Assembly: GCF_012932495.1 (NCBI RefSeq)
Contig: NZ_JABCNG010000006.1
Location: forward strand, 389,392 to 453,391
Source: Novosphingobium sp. SG919
GTDB lineage: Bacteria > Pseudomonadota > Alphaproteobacteria > Sphingomonadales > Sphingomonadaceae
Reading direction: 5' to 3'
Length of the DNA: 64,000 bases
Below, one piece after another: positions 23,588-31,832 of this stretch. The position numbers and the translations under genes are program-made. The stretch's first letter is position 1; each line of letters starts with the position of its first letter. The notes under the pieces were generated by a model that saw only the letters and a program-made list of their open reading frames with translations, had not been told where the DNA came from and did no database searches.

Positions 23588-24637
23588 ATGACCGTCATGG
23601 CCTATGCCGCGCCCGCGGCCGACCAGCCGCTTGCCCCTCTTGCCATTTCCCGCCGCGAACCCGGCCCCAATGATGTGGCCATCACCATCGCCTGGTGCGG
23701 GGTCTGCCATTCCGACCTGCACACCACCCGCAATGAATGGAACAACGCGGTCTATCCGGTAGTCCCCGGCCACGAGATCGTCGGCCACGTCACCGCCGTG
23801 GGCGCCGACGTGACGAAGTTCAAGGTGGGTGACACCGTGGGCGTGGGCTGCATGGTCGATTCGTGCGGCCATTGCGGCTCGTGCCACGATGGGCTGGAAC
23901 AGTTCTGCGAAGAAGGCATGGTCCAGACCTACAATTCGCCCACGGCCGATGCTCCCGGCCACACCCTGGGCGGCTACAGCCAGTCGATCGTCGTGAACCA
24001 GGGCTTCGTCCTCCATGTGCGCCACGCGCCCGAACAGCTTGCCGCGGTGGCACCGCTGCTTTGCGCCGGCATCACCACGTGGTCGCCCCTGCGCCACTGG
24101 AACGTGGGGCCGGGCAAGAAAGTCGGCATCGTCGGCATCGGCGGCCTGGGCCACATGGGGGTGAAGCTCGCCCGTGCGCTCGGCGCCCATGTCGTGGCGT
24201 TCACCACCAGCCCTTCCAAGCGCGAGGAAGCCCTGGCCCTTGGCGCGCACGAAGTGGTCGTCTCGCGCAACGAGGATGAAATGGCCGCGCAAGCCGGCAG
24301 CCTCGATTTCATTCTCGATACCGTGGCCGCAAGCCACAACCTCGATGCCTTCGTCACGCTGCTCAAGCGCGATGGCACGCTGTGCCTGGTTGGCGCGCCC
24401 GAGCACCCGCACCCCAGCCCAACGGTGTTCAACCTGATCTTTGGCCGCCGCTCGATCGCCGGTTCGCTGATCGGTGGCATCGCCGAAACCCAGGAGATGC
24501 TCGATTTCTGCGCCGAGCATGGCATCGTCTCGGAAATCGAAACCATCGCCGTCCAGGATATCAACCAGGCCTGGGACCGCATGGAAAAGGGTGACGTGCG
24601 CTATCGCTTCGTGATCGATTCCAGCACGTTCGCCTGA
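23588..24637 (+). CDS. Zinc-dependent NAD(P)-alcohol dehydrogenase (YahK/CAD-like)
   Basis: A 349-residue medium-chain dehydrogenase/reductase. The catalytic zinc site is CGVCHSDLH and GHEIVG; the structural zinc ligands are in CGHCGSCHDGLEQFC; the nucleotide-binding motif is GIGGLGHMGVKLA; the distal catalytic Cys is in LLCAGITTWSP. The pattern WCGVCHSDLH ... PGHEIVGHV is that of the NADPH-dependent aldehyde reductases YahK and cinnamyl-alcohol dehydrogenases, which reduce diverse aldehydes. Regulation by the divergent LysR protein is likely. A strong hairpin follows at 24651-24686. Confidence 0.93.
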   Translation: MTVMAYAAPAADQPLAPLAISRREPGPNDVAITIAWCGVCHSDLHTTRNEWNNAVYPVVPGHEIVGHVTAVGADVTKFKVGDTVGVGCMVDSCGHCGSCHDGLEQFCEEGMVQTYNSPTADAPGHTLGGYSQSIVVNQGFVLHVRHAPEQLAAVAPLLCAGITTWSPLRHWNVGPGKKVGIVGIGGLGHMGVKLARALGAHVVAFTTSPSKREEALALGAHEVVVSRNEDEMAAQAGSLDFILDTVAASHNLDAFVTLLKRDGTLCLVGAPEHPHPSPTVFNLIFGRRSIAGSLIGGIAETQEMLDFCAEHGIVSEIETIAVQDINQAWDRMEKGDVRYRFVIDSSTFA

Positions 24638-24650
24638 TTGTACTGACCCT

Positions 24651-24686
24651 CATGCCGGATTGGCACGCCCGTGCCGATCCGGCATG
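24651..24686 (+). terminator. 16-bp hairpin between alcohol dehydrogenase and sirtuin genes
   Basis: CATGCCGGATTGGCAC (24651-24666), loop GCCC, GTGCCGATCCGGCATG (24671-24686): fully paired with one G-T wobble. It lacks a T-run, and its right arm ends 10 bp before the sirtuin ATG (24696), so it may both end the first transcript and affect the second gene's translation start region. Confidence 0.55.
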
Positions 24687-24695
24687 ATCGCGGGC

Positions 24696-25415
24696 ATGAC
24701 CTTGCCCCAGCATATCGTGATCCTCACCGGTGCCGGCGTTTCGGCGGAAAGCGGCATCGACACCTTTCGTGATGGCGGCGGCCTGTGGGAACAGCACCGC
24801 GTCGAAGACGTCGCCACGCCCGAGGCGTTCGCGCGTGATCCCGACCTCGTCCTTCGCTTCTACGACTTGCGGCGCGCTGCGATCCAGGAAAAGGCGCCCA
24901 ACGCCGCCCATCGTGCGCTGGCCCGGCTCGAACACGAATGGCCGGCAAAAGTACCCGGCGGCAGCGTCACGCTCGTTACCCAGAATGTCGACGACCTGCA
25001 CCTGCGGGCCGGCTCGCGCCATCTCATCGCCATGCACGGGCAGCACCTGTCGGCCTGGTGCACCGCATGCGACACGCGCCACGCCTGGACCGGCCCGCTG
25101 ATCGACCGTCCGCCCTGCCCGGCGTGCGGCGCAGCCAGCCTTCGGCCTGATATCGTGTGGTTCGGCGAAGTGCCCTATCGCATGGACGATATCCACGATG
25201 CCATGCAGCGCGCGGACCTGTTCGTGTCGATCGGCACTTCCGGCGCGGTCTATCCGGCAGCAGGCTTCGTCCGCCTGGCGCGCGAGTTGGGGGCCGAAAC
25301 GGTCGAACTCAATCTGGAACGCAGCCAGGGCTCGGCATGGTTCCACGATACGCGGCTGGGCCCGGCCACGCAGGTCGTACCTGGATGGGTAGACGAACTG
25401 CTCAAGACGCCCTGA
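24696..25415 (+). CDS. cobB: NAD-dependent protein deacylase, sirtuin class III
   Basis: A 239-residue Sir2-family enzyme that removes acetyl and probably succinyl groups from lysines, using NAD+. Motifs in order: LTGAGVSAESGIDTFRD (NAD site), FYDLRR with the Tyr-x-x-Arg pair that recognises negatively charged acyl groups in class III sirtuins, TQNVDDLHLRAG, catalytic His in MHG, the zinc ligands C-x2-C (CTAC) and C-x2-C (CPAC), and SIGTSGAVYPA. I chose ATG 24696; an earlier in-frame ATG at 24684 lies within a strong hairpin and has no ribosome binding site. Confidence 0.9.
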   Translation: MTLPQHIVILTGAGVSAESGIDTFRDGGGLWEQHRVEDVATPEAFARDPDLVLRFYDLRRAAIQEKAPNAAHRALARLEHEWPAKVPGGSVTLVTQNVDDLHLRAGSRHLIAMHGQHLSAWCTACDTRHAWTGPLIDRPPCPACGAASLRPDIVWFGEVPYRMDDIHDAMQRADLFVSIGTSGAVYPAAGFVRLARELGAETVELNLERSQGSAWFHDTRLGPATQVVPGWVDELLKTP

Positions 25416-25431
25416 CAGCAAATGCGAAAAA

Positions 25432-25472
25432 GCCCGGCCAAGGTTTACGAAGAAGCCTCGGTCCGGGCCAAG
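25432..25472 (-). terminator. Intrinsic terminator of the MoeB/HesA-like gene
   Basis: On the minus strand GGCCCGGACCGAGG, a 15-base loop and CCTTGGCCGGGC form an imperfect stem followed by TTTTTC, about 105 bp after the stop of the minus-strand gene. The stem also ends the convergent sirtuin transcript region. Confidence 0.65.
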
Positions 25473-25576
25473 TCCCAGGTTCATGGCTTGCACCACGCGC
25501 CTGTCGGGTCGCCCGATAATTCTACGCTTCCGCCGTCCGCCCGCCATCCCCCGAACGCGGTATATTGCTTATTTTG

Positions 25577-26353
25577 TCAGGCCGCCGGGGCGGCGTGGCC
25601 GCACGTGGCGCAGCCGGGATCCTGCGCGATGCGCATGGTGCGCAGCGATGGCTTGAGCCCGTCGAGCACATGCAATTCACCCCATTGCGGATCGCCCAGG
25701 CTGGCGACGCCTTCCAGCAGAACGCGCAAGGCTGCCATGGCGCCAAAGGTGCCTACCATGCCCACCATCGCCCCCAGCACGCCTTGTGCCGCGCAAGTGT
25801 CGCAATCCTCCGCGTCAAACGCATCGCCCACGAAGCAGCGATAGCAGGCATGCCCCGGCCGATGCCCGGCAAAGTTGGCCACCTGCCCCTGGAACCGGCC
25901 CAGCGCCGCGCTGGTCAACGGCACGCCGGCCGCCACGCAGGCATCCGATACGGCAAGGCGAGTGGCAAAATTGTCCGATCCATCCAGCACCACATCGGCG
26001 CCTGCCACCAAGCCGGCGGCATTGTCGCGCGCGATGCGCGTGCGCTGCGCCGTCACCGTCAAGGCGGGGTCGAAGCGCGTCACCCAGTCGGCCGCCGCAT
26101 CGGCCTTGGGCCGACCCACATCGGCCAGCGTGAAGATCGTCTGCCGCTGGAGATTCGATGGCTCGATCACGTCATCGTCGATCAGGGTCAGCCGCCCCAC
26201 GCCCGCCCCGGCCAGGTATTGCAGCGCCGGGGCGCCGATCCCGCCCACGCCCACCAGCACCACATGGCTTCCCATGATCCGCGCCTGGCCGGCGCCTCCC
26301 ACTTCAGGCAGCACGATGTGTCGGGCAAAGCGATCGAGGCGTTCTGGCGTCAT
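25577..26353 (-). CDS. HesA/MoeB/ThiF-family adenylyltransferase
   Basis: A 258-residue E1-like enzyme that adenylates the C-terminal Gly-Gly of a ubiquitin-fold sulfur carrier (MoaD or ThiS). VLVGVGGIGAPALQYLAGAG is the ATP-binding glycine loop; LIDDDVIEPSNLQRQ carries the Asp and Arg contacts; DGSDNFATR follows. Two Cys pairs, CYRC and CATC, form the structural zinc site. It starts MTPERLDRFARHIVLPEVGG, as MoeB proteins do. No moa, moe or thi gene is adjacent, so whether it serves molybdopterin or thiamine synthesis is open. A molybdopterin enzyme is encoded some 5.5 kb away. Confidence 0.87.
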   Translation of the reverse strand: MTPERLDRFARHIVLPEVGGAGQARIMGSHVVLVGVGGIGAPALQYLAGAGVGRLTLIDDDVIEPSNLQRQTIFTLADVGRPKADAAADWVTRFDPALTVTAQRTRIARDNAAGLVAGADVVLDGSDNFATRLAVSDACVAAGVPLTSAALGRFQGQVANFAGHRPGHACYRCFVGDAFDAEDCDTCAAQGVLGAMVGMVGTFGAMAALRVLLEGVASLGDPQWGELHVLDGLKPSLRTMRIAQDPGCATCGHAAPAA

Positions 26354-26433
26354 GGTGGTGGAGGTAGGCGCACGAACGCCAAAAGGCGAGAGGGCCATTT
26401 GCAAAGGCGCCTTGCTGGGCCACAAGCACGCGC

Positions 26434-26595
26434 ATGAAAGATCGCATCTGGATCGTGCTGGTGCTGGCCCTGCTACTGGGCGTGGTAATCGGCTGGTGGG
26501 GCAAGGGGCATTGGGCCGAACGGGAATGCCGCGCCGGTGGCGGCACCTGGTTCGATACCGCCAGCACCTGTGGAAAAGTCAGCGTAAAACCCTGA
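26434..26595 (+). CDS. Small single-pass membrane protein, 53 residues
   Basis: A small gene below usual length cut-offs. It starts MKDRIWIVLVLALLLGVVIG: a short basic N-terminus and one strong membrane helix (residues ~6-22), then GWWGKGHWAERECRAGGG with two cysteines (ECRAGG and TCGK) likely facing the periplasm. The Cys-Arg-x-Gly-Gly-x-Trp ... Thr-Cys pattern recurs in tiny sphingomonad membrane proteins of unknown role. Its last codons overlap the first units of the DnaA-box-like array (from 26569). No strong ribosome binding site is visible. Confidence 0.6.
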   Translation: MKDRIWIVLVLALLLGVVIGWWGKGHWAERECRAGGGTWFDTASTCGKVSVKP

Positions 26596-26761
26596 GCACA
26601 CGCGGTGGATCGGGGGTGGGCAACCCGGTGCAAAACCGCAGCATAACACTGTCGACAAGCTGGGCATAAACCTGTGCCCAGCGCGTGGACAAGGCTGCGG
26701 ACAACCGCGCGCGCAACCCTGTGCATAACCACGGGATGGTCGGCGGATAACCTTGGGCAAA
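26569..26761 (-). repeat. Phased array of degenerate DnaA-box-like 9-mers downstream of dnaA
   Basis: Read on the plus strand, 9-mers related to TGTGGATAA/TGTGCATAA (on the minus strand TTATCCACA/TTATGCACA) start at 26569, 26581, 26593, 26604, 26615, 26627, 26638, 26650, 26661, 26673, 26684, 26696, 26708, 26720, 26731, 26742 and perhaps 26753. Spacing is always 11 or 12 bp (9-mer plus 2-3 bp, most often CC). Unit 26720 is a perfect DnaA box (TTATGCACA on minus); 26569 and 26661 match 8 of 9; several others match 7. Positions 2 (G), 4 (G), 6 (A) and 8-9 (AA) are nearly invariant. All units point the same way as dnaA. The period is not a multiple of three, so it is not a coding repeat. Confidence 0.7.
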
Positions 26762-26762
26762 T

Positions 26763-26815
26763 CCCGGCAAACGCCGGGGACAGTCCGGGATGCCCCGGCG
26801 CCGTTGGGCGCCGGG
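26763..26815 (-). terminator. Tandem GC-rich hairpins after dnaA
   Basis: CCCGGCGCC/GGCGCCGGG (26794-26815, loop GTTG) lies 12 bp after the dnaA stop, followed in transcription by CCCGGC/GCCGGG (26763-26778, loop AAAC) and then ATTTGCC. There is no long T-run, so this is a terminator-like structure separating dnaA from the box array. Confidence 0.5.
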
Positions 26816-26827
26816 ATCATGCCGCGA

Positions 26828-28420
26828 TCAGTCTTCCAGCTGGCGCAGCAAGGTGCGCACGTCGCCATCCATGTCGGCGTCGCGGCTGCGCAGGTCTTCG
26901 ATCAGGCGCACGGCGTGGATCACGGTGGAGTGATCACGCCCGCCAAACTTGCGGCCGATCTCGGGATAGGACCGGGGGGTCAGCACCTTGGCCAGGTACA
27001 TCGCCACCTGGCGCGGACGCACCACCGCGCGGGCGCGGCGCTTGGACGCCATTTCCGAGCGATCGACGCGATAGAACTGGCACACCGTGCGCTGGATCTC
27101 GTCGATCGTGATGCGGCGGCGGTTGGCCGACAATATGTCGGTCAGCTGCTCTTCGGCCAGTTGCAGGCTGACCTGCTGGCCGGTGAGCTGGGCAAAGGCG
27201 ATCAGCTTGTTGAGGCCGCCAACCAGTTCACGCACGTTGCGATTGATCGTGCGGGCCAGGAATTCGACCACGTCCTGCGGCACCTGGGCGCTGGTGAAGC
27301 GCGACAGGCGGTGCTCCAGGATCTGGCGCCGCAGCTCGATGTCAGCAGCCTGTATATCGGCGACGAGCCCCATCGACAGGCGGGAGAGCAGGCGCTGTTC
27401 GACACCGTCGAGCGCCTGGGGCGCGCGATCGGCCGCCACTACCAAGCGCTTGCCGGCGCTGAGCAGGGCATCGATGGTGTGCAGGAATTCTTCCTGCGTG
27501 CTGGCCTTGCCGATGATGAACTGGATGTCGTCCACCAGCAGCATGTCGAAGCTGCGCAGGCGCGACTTGAACTCGATCATCTCGTTCTGGCGCATGGCCT
27601 GGACGAATTCGATCATGAACCGTTCGGCCGAGCAGTAGAACACCCGCGCGCCGGGGCGCGCCGCCATAAAGCCATTGGCAATGGCGTGCAGCAGGTGGGT
27701 CTTGCCCTGGCCGGTGGAGCCCTTGAGATAGAGCGGCGAGAACTGCGGCGTTTCGGCCGCGGCCATGCGCTGCGCCGCGTTGAGCGCCAGGACATTGGCA
27801 CTGCCGGTGACGAAATCGCCAAAGGTCAGCGACGGGTCGATGCCCGAAGCGGCGGTATCGAATCCTGCCACGGTCGGCGCCGGGGCCGGCGCCGGACGGC
27901 TGGCCGGGGCCAGCACCGGGGCGCTTTCGTTGGCAGCCGCCACGCGCAGCTCGGGTGCTGCCCGGCCACCCACGCGCAACTCGGGCATGGCCCGGCGGCG
28001 GGGGTGCACGGTGATGCGCACCTGGCGCACTTCGGCCCGGGCGATCTTCCACGCCAGGGACAGGCGATCGGCAAAGCGATCGGCCACCCAGTTGGCCGAG
28101 AATTCGGTGGGCAGGAACAAGTCCAGCGTGCCGGTTTCCTTGCAGAAACTGCCCAGCTGGATCGGCTTGATCCACTGCGTGTGCAGCTGCGGCCCCAGGT
28201 CCTTCTTGAGGCCCTGGCTGATGTCGGCCCAATCGGCCGCCAGGTCGAGCGCTTCCTGGTCCTCCATTCCCCCGTCACGTCCTTTCCGTGGCGCTGCGGC
28301 CTGCGCGGCGCGTCCACTGGCTGCCACAAGCGCAGCTGCCCCATTGGGGGAGCCGCCGCCTTGGGAACCGATTGCGGCCGTGCCACCCGCACCGCCACTT
28401 GCACCGCCGAACTGATCCAT
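26828..28420 (-). CDS. dnaA: Chromosomal replication initiator protein DnaA
   Basis: A 530-residue AAA+ initiator. Domain I is around residues 52-135 (LAADWADISQGLKKDLG ... WIKPIQLGSF); a Pro/Ala-rich domain II linker spans ~140-195; the AAA+ domain has Walker A GSTGQGKTH (~234), Walker B LLVDDIQF (~294) and sensor motifs; domain IV carries RPRQVAMYLAKVLTPRSYPE and the box-recognition helix GGRDHSTVIHA. Start at ATG 28420 gives a Gly/Ala-rich N-terminal tail of 51 residues; an internal ATG at 28267 (MEDQEALDL) is an alternative that matches shorter homologues. Upstream lie two GANTC sites; downstream is an array of DnaA-box-like repeats. Confidence 0.95.
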   Translation of the reverse strand: MDQFGGASGGAGGTAAIGSQGGGSPNGAAALVAASGRAAQAAAPRKGRDGGMEDQEALDLAADWADISQGLKKDLGPQLHTQWIKPIQLGSFCKETGTLDLFLPTEFSANWVADRFADRLSLAWKIARAEVRQVRITVHPRRRAMPELRVGGRAAPELRVAAANESAPVLAPASRPAPAPAPTVAGFDTAASGIDPSLTFGDFVTGSANVLALNAAQRMAAAETPQFSPLYLKGSTGQGKTHLLHAIANGFMAARPGARVFYCSAERFMIEFVQAMRQNEMIEFKSRLRSFDMLLVDDIQFIIGKASTQEEFLHTIDALLSAGKRLVVAADRAPQALDGVEQRLLSRLSMGLVADIQAADIELRRQILEHRLSRFTSAQVPQDVVEFLARTINRNVRELVGGLNKLIAFAQLTGQQVSLQLAEEQLTDILSANRRRITIDEIQRTVCQFYRVDRSEMASKRRARAVVRPRQVAMYLAKVLTPRSYPEIGRKFGGRDHSTVIHAVRLIEDLRSRDADMDGDVRTLLRQLED

Positions 28421-28868
28421 CTTCACGCTTCGCCGTCCCACGTAAATAATCCAGGCCTGCGGCCAGATGCCCCCGCGTTGCAGGCAAACGCCCACGGGCA
28501 TGGCGTATCGGCAAAGACCGAACCGCCAGGGTCCCGCGGACACAGCCTACCTGTCCGCCAGTGCCGCAGTGGGCACGGCAGATTGCCGTATCGAGCGATG
28601 TTCCGTGACACCGTGCCCCGATCGATCCGTGTCGTAACGGACCGGCCAACGCGCGGCGTGGTCTCTGTCTATGAGCCACTGCGGGGGCTGTGCAAGCCCA
28701 TCAGGCGCAAAATTTCTGAAATAATTAGCCTTGACTCAACAACTGCGCGAAAATCGCTTAAGTCATTGAAATTTGGCTAATTAACAAAATGCGCATCATG
28801 CGAATCGCCACAAATCCGTCACTTGCACGTCCGTGCCGTGTCATCGAACCGTCGCATATCGCGCAGAC
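28421..28868 (-). promoter_or_regulatory. dnaA promoter and leader region
   Basis: About 450 bp without a gene between the rpsT terminator and dnaA. The part at 28705-28800 is strikingly AT-rich for this genome and contains dyads AATTAGCC / GGCTAATT and AAATTTC / GAAATTT. Two GANTC sequences (GACTC at 28733-28737 and GAATC at 28802-28806) are sites for a CcrM-type adenine methyltransferase, which controls dnaA transcription in Caulobacter. The rest (28421-28700) is a GC-rich leader with no reading frame of note. Confidence 0.5.
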
Positions 28869-28873
28869 GAAAA

Positions 28874-28898
28874 TGGCCGGCGTTCATCACGCCGGCCA
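28874..28898 (-). terminator. Intrinsic terminator of rpsT
   Basis: TGGCCGGCGT / ACGCCGGCCA: a perfect 10-bp stem with 5-base loop. On the minus strand it is followed by TTTTCG, 57 bp after the rpsT stop. Confidence 0.8.
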
Positions 28899-28954
28899 AA
28901 GCCGTATTTGTGCGCAGTGCGTCCCCTAACAAAAAAGGGCGCAAAGCGGCCGAA

Positions 28955-29215
28955 TCAGAGAGCGGCGACTCGCTTGCTCAAGCGCGAGAGCTTGCGGGCC
29001 ACGGTGTTCTTGTGGACCACGCCGCGGGCAACGCCACGGGCCAGTTCAGGCTGAGCAGCCTTGAGCGCTTCGGCCGCGACGGCCTTGTCACCACCGGCGA
29101 TCGCGGTTTCCACCTTCTTCACGAAGGTACGGATGCGCGAAAGGCGGTTGCCGTTGATTTCGGCGCGGCGTTCGTTGCGACGGATGCGCTTGCGGGCTTG
29201 CGGCGTATTGGCCAT
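28955..29215 (-). CDS. rpsT: 30S ribosomal protein S20
   Basis: An 86-residue basic protein that binds 16S rRNA early in small-subunit assembly. MANTPQARKRIRRNERRAE at the N-terminus, then RTFVKKVETAIAGGD and GVVHKNTVARKLSRLSKRV at the C-terminus are the S20 signature. AGGA lies five bases before the ATG at 29215. The rpsT-dnaA neighbourhood is common in alphaproteobacteria. It has its own terminator at 28874-28898, so dnaA is probably transcribed from its own promoter. Confidence 0.96.
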   Translation of the reverse strand: MANTPQARKRIRRNERRAEINGNRLSRIRTFVKKVETAIAGGDKAVAAEALKAAQPELARGVARGVVHKNTVARKLSRLSKRVAAL

Positions 29216-29477
29216 GTCTGTCCTGTTTCTGTCCTCTGGCGGGCCACCCCGGGGGGCAGACCGGAAAATGTCCTGGTCTTGCTCGACTTGGTCGTTCGAC
29301 AAGGCGGGCAAGCCCGCTGGAAAGCGGCGCCCATACCGGGCTGTGGACGAATCGTCAAGGCGATGCTTGCACCCCGCGTTCGTCCGGCCAACCCGGCCTG
29401 CCCGTTTCCGACGGGCGCGATGTCGGATCGCCAAGTCGCGCGATTCGATGGGCGGCCATAGCCGCTGTTGGCCCCGC

Positions 29478-29515
29478 GCTCAATCGGGCAAGCTCAATCG
29501 GCCAAAGCTCAATCG
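29478..29515. repeat. Triple direct repeat GCTCAATCG at the 3' end of the P450-like gene
   Basis: The 9-mer GCTCAATCG starts at 29478, 29492 and 29507, with a period of 14 then 15 bp and similar flanks (GGCAA, GCCAAA). The third copy contains the stop codon of the minus-strand gene. It looks like a local slippage expansion; the plus-strand spacer 29216-29477 otherwise holds only the rpsT promoter area. Confidence 0.6.
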
Positions 29516-30684
29516 ACCAGCCGCAGCGCCACCTTGCCGCCCTCGCCAGCGGGCGCCAGGGCAAAACGATCGAGCACATGCGCCACGGCCTGGCGCGCGA
29601 CCAGTTCCACGCCCTGCGCCACCGCAGGCGCCAGCAAGGCCTTGGCCAGCCAAGCCCCGCCGGGCCGGTCGTGCAGGCGCGCCTTCGAAAAGCGCAGCGG
29701 GTCGAACCGCGCCGGCTCGGGCCACAGCGTCGCATCGACATGGGTTGCCGCCGGGCTGATCGCCACGACCGCGCCCGCTTCCAGGCAATGCTCGCCCAGC
29801 GGCAGCGGCGCGACCAGGCGCCGCTCTACCAGCAGTGGGGCAGGCATCAGGCGCCACGCCTCGTGCGTGGCCATTTCGACCAGTTCGAGTGCCACCGGTG
29901 CGGTGCGGCCTGCCGCGCGCGCGCTGCGCACTTCGGCGCGCAAGGTATCCTGCCAGTCCGGCGTTTCGGCCAGGTGCCGCGCCAGGGTACACAGCAGGCG
30001 CAAGCCCACCGCATGGCATTCCTGCAGCGTTTCCAGCATCACCGGATCGGTATGCCCGGCCTGGGCCAGGCCACGCGCCATGGCCTGGCGCGCGCCCATC
30101 GCCGAGGACGGCAACCCGCGCGGCATGGCGCGGCGCAGCAGGCTGCCGCCATCATCCAGGGTGGCCAGCGCCCCGGCCAACCGCTCGGCCGCGCCCGATC
30201 CTGCGGCCAGCCCGGTCATCGCCGGCACCAGCGCGCGCGCCAGCATCATCGCCAGGGCCGGCTGGACACGAACCGTGCCCGCCCGCCAGCGCGCCAGTTC
30301 GGCATGGAATACCGCGCCCAGCACTGCTTCTTGAACGGCTGGCGCCTGCCCCGCCGCATCCCGCGCGGCCGCGGCGCGATCGGCCCCCAGGGCTGCAAAC
30401 TGCGTGCCGTCATCGTCCAGCACCAGCCGGTTGAACCTCGCATCCAGCAGCATCACGCGCTTGCCCTGGCGAAAGACCGGGCCAAGGCGCGCCTTGTCGC
30501 GCAGCAGGCGTGCCAGCGGATCGCCCCAGCCCAGCCCGCCACTGGTTTCCGGAACGGGCAGCGGCGCGTTCGCCAGCGTGGTGTCAACCAGGGACTCGCC
30601 ATCGCCCGCCAGGGGCAATGCATGGCCCTCTGGAAGGGGGGCACGGGGATTCAGGTTCTGCAAATCGTTCGCCGGCGTCAGCAT
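29509..30684 (-). CDS. Cytochrome P450-like protein lacking the heme-thiolate loop
   Basis: A 391-residue protein with the P450 fold signature but not its catalytic centre. Residues ~67-90 (LGPVFRQGKRVMLLDARFN) match the N-terminal P450 sheet. HEAWR (275-278) is the ExxR motif of helix K, and WPEPARFDPLRF (321-332) is the PERF region. After this, the conserved FGxGxRxCxG loop with the heme-ligating Cys is absent: the text runs PGGAWLAKALLAPAVAQGVE with no Cys to the end. The I-helix AGxxT is also replaced (QECHAVG). The start has GGAGAG three bases before ATG 30684. It follows hemH by 95 bp. It is probably a non-heme pseudoenzyme; function unknown. Confidence 0.75.
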   Translation of the reverse strand: MLTPANDLQNLNPRAPLPEGHALPLAGDGESLVDTTLANAPLPVPETSGGLGWGDPLARLLRDKARLGPVFRQGKRVMLLDARFNRLVLDDDGTQFAALGADRAAAARDAAGQAPAVQEAVLGAVFHAELARWRAGTVRVQPALAMMLARALVPAMTGLAAGSGAAERLAGALATLDDGGSLLRRAMPRGLPSSAMGARQAMARGLAQAGHTDPVMLETLQECHAVGLRLLCTLARHLAETPDWQDTLRAEVRSARAAGRTAPVALELVEMATHEAWRLMPAPLLVERRLVAPLPLGEHCLEAGAVVAISPAATHVDATLWPEPARFDPLRFSKARLHDRPGGAWLAKALLAPAVAQGVELVARQAVAHVLDRFALAPAGEGGKVALRLVD

Positions 30685-30779
30685 GCTCTCTCCATCTGGC
30701 CGAACCTGTTGCCGGTTCTGGCCGTGACCGAGAGAATGCCACGCCACGCGGGCGTGTCAAATGCGCAAAACCGGCAGGA

Positions 30780-31831
<1,052 letters not shown>

Positions 31832-31832
<1 letters not shown>

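Noticed and set aside
26569..26761. CRISPR array
   Set aside because: Unit length of 11-12 bp with no spacers and degenerate units is incompatible with a CRISPR array.
26473..26868. A 131-codon minus-strand frame spanning the DnaA-box-like array
   Set aside because: The repeat period (11-12 bp) is not a multiple of three and the peptide is Cys/Pro/Arg-rich with no fold; the DNA pattern explains the sequence better.
28770..28790. CtrA binding site (TTAA-N7-TTAA) in the dnaA region
   Set aside because: Only one TTAA half is present at the right place.
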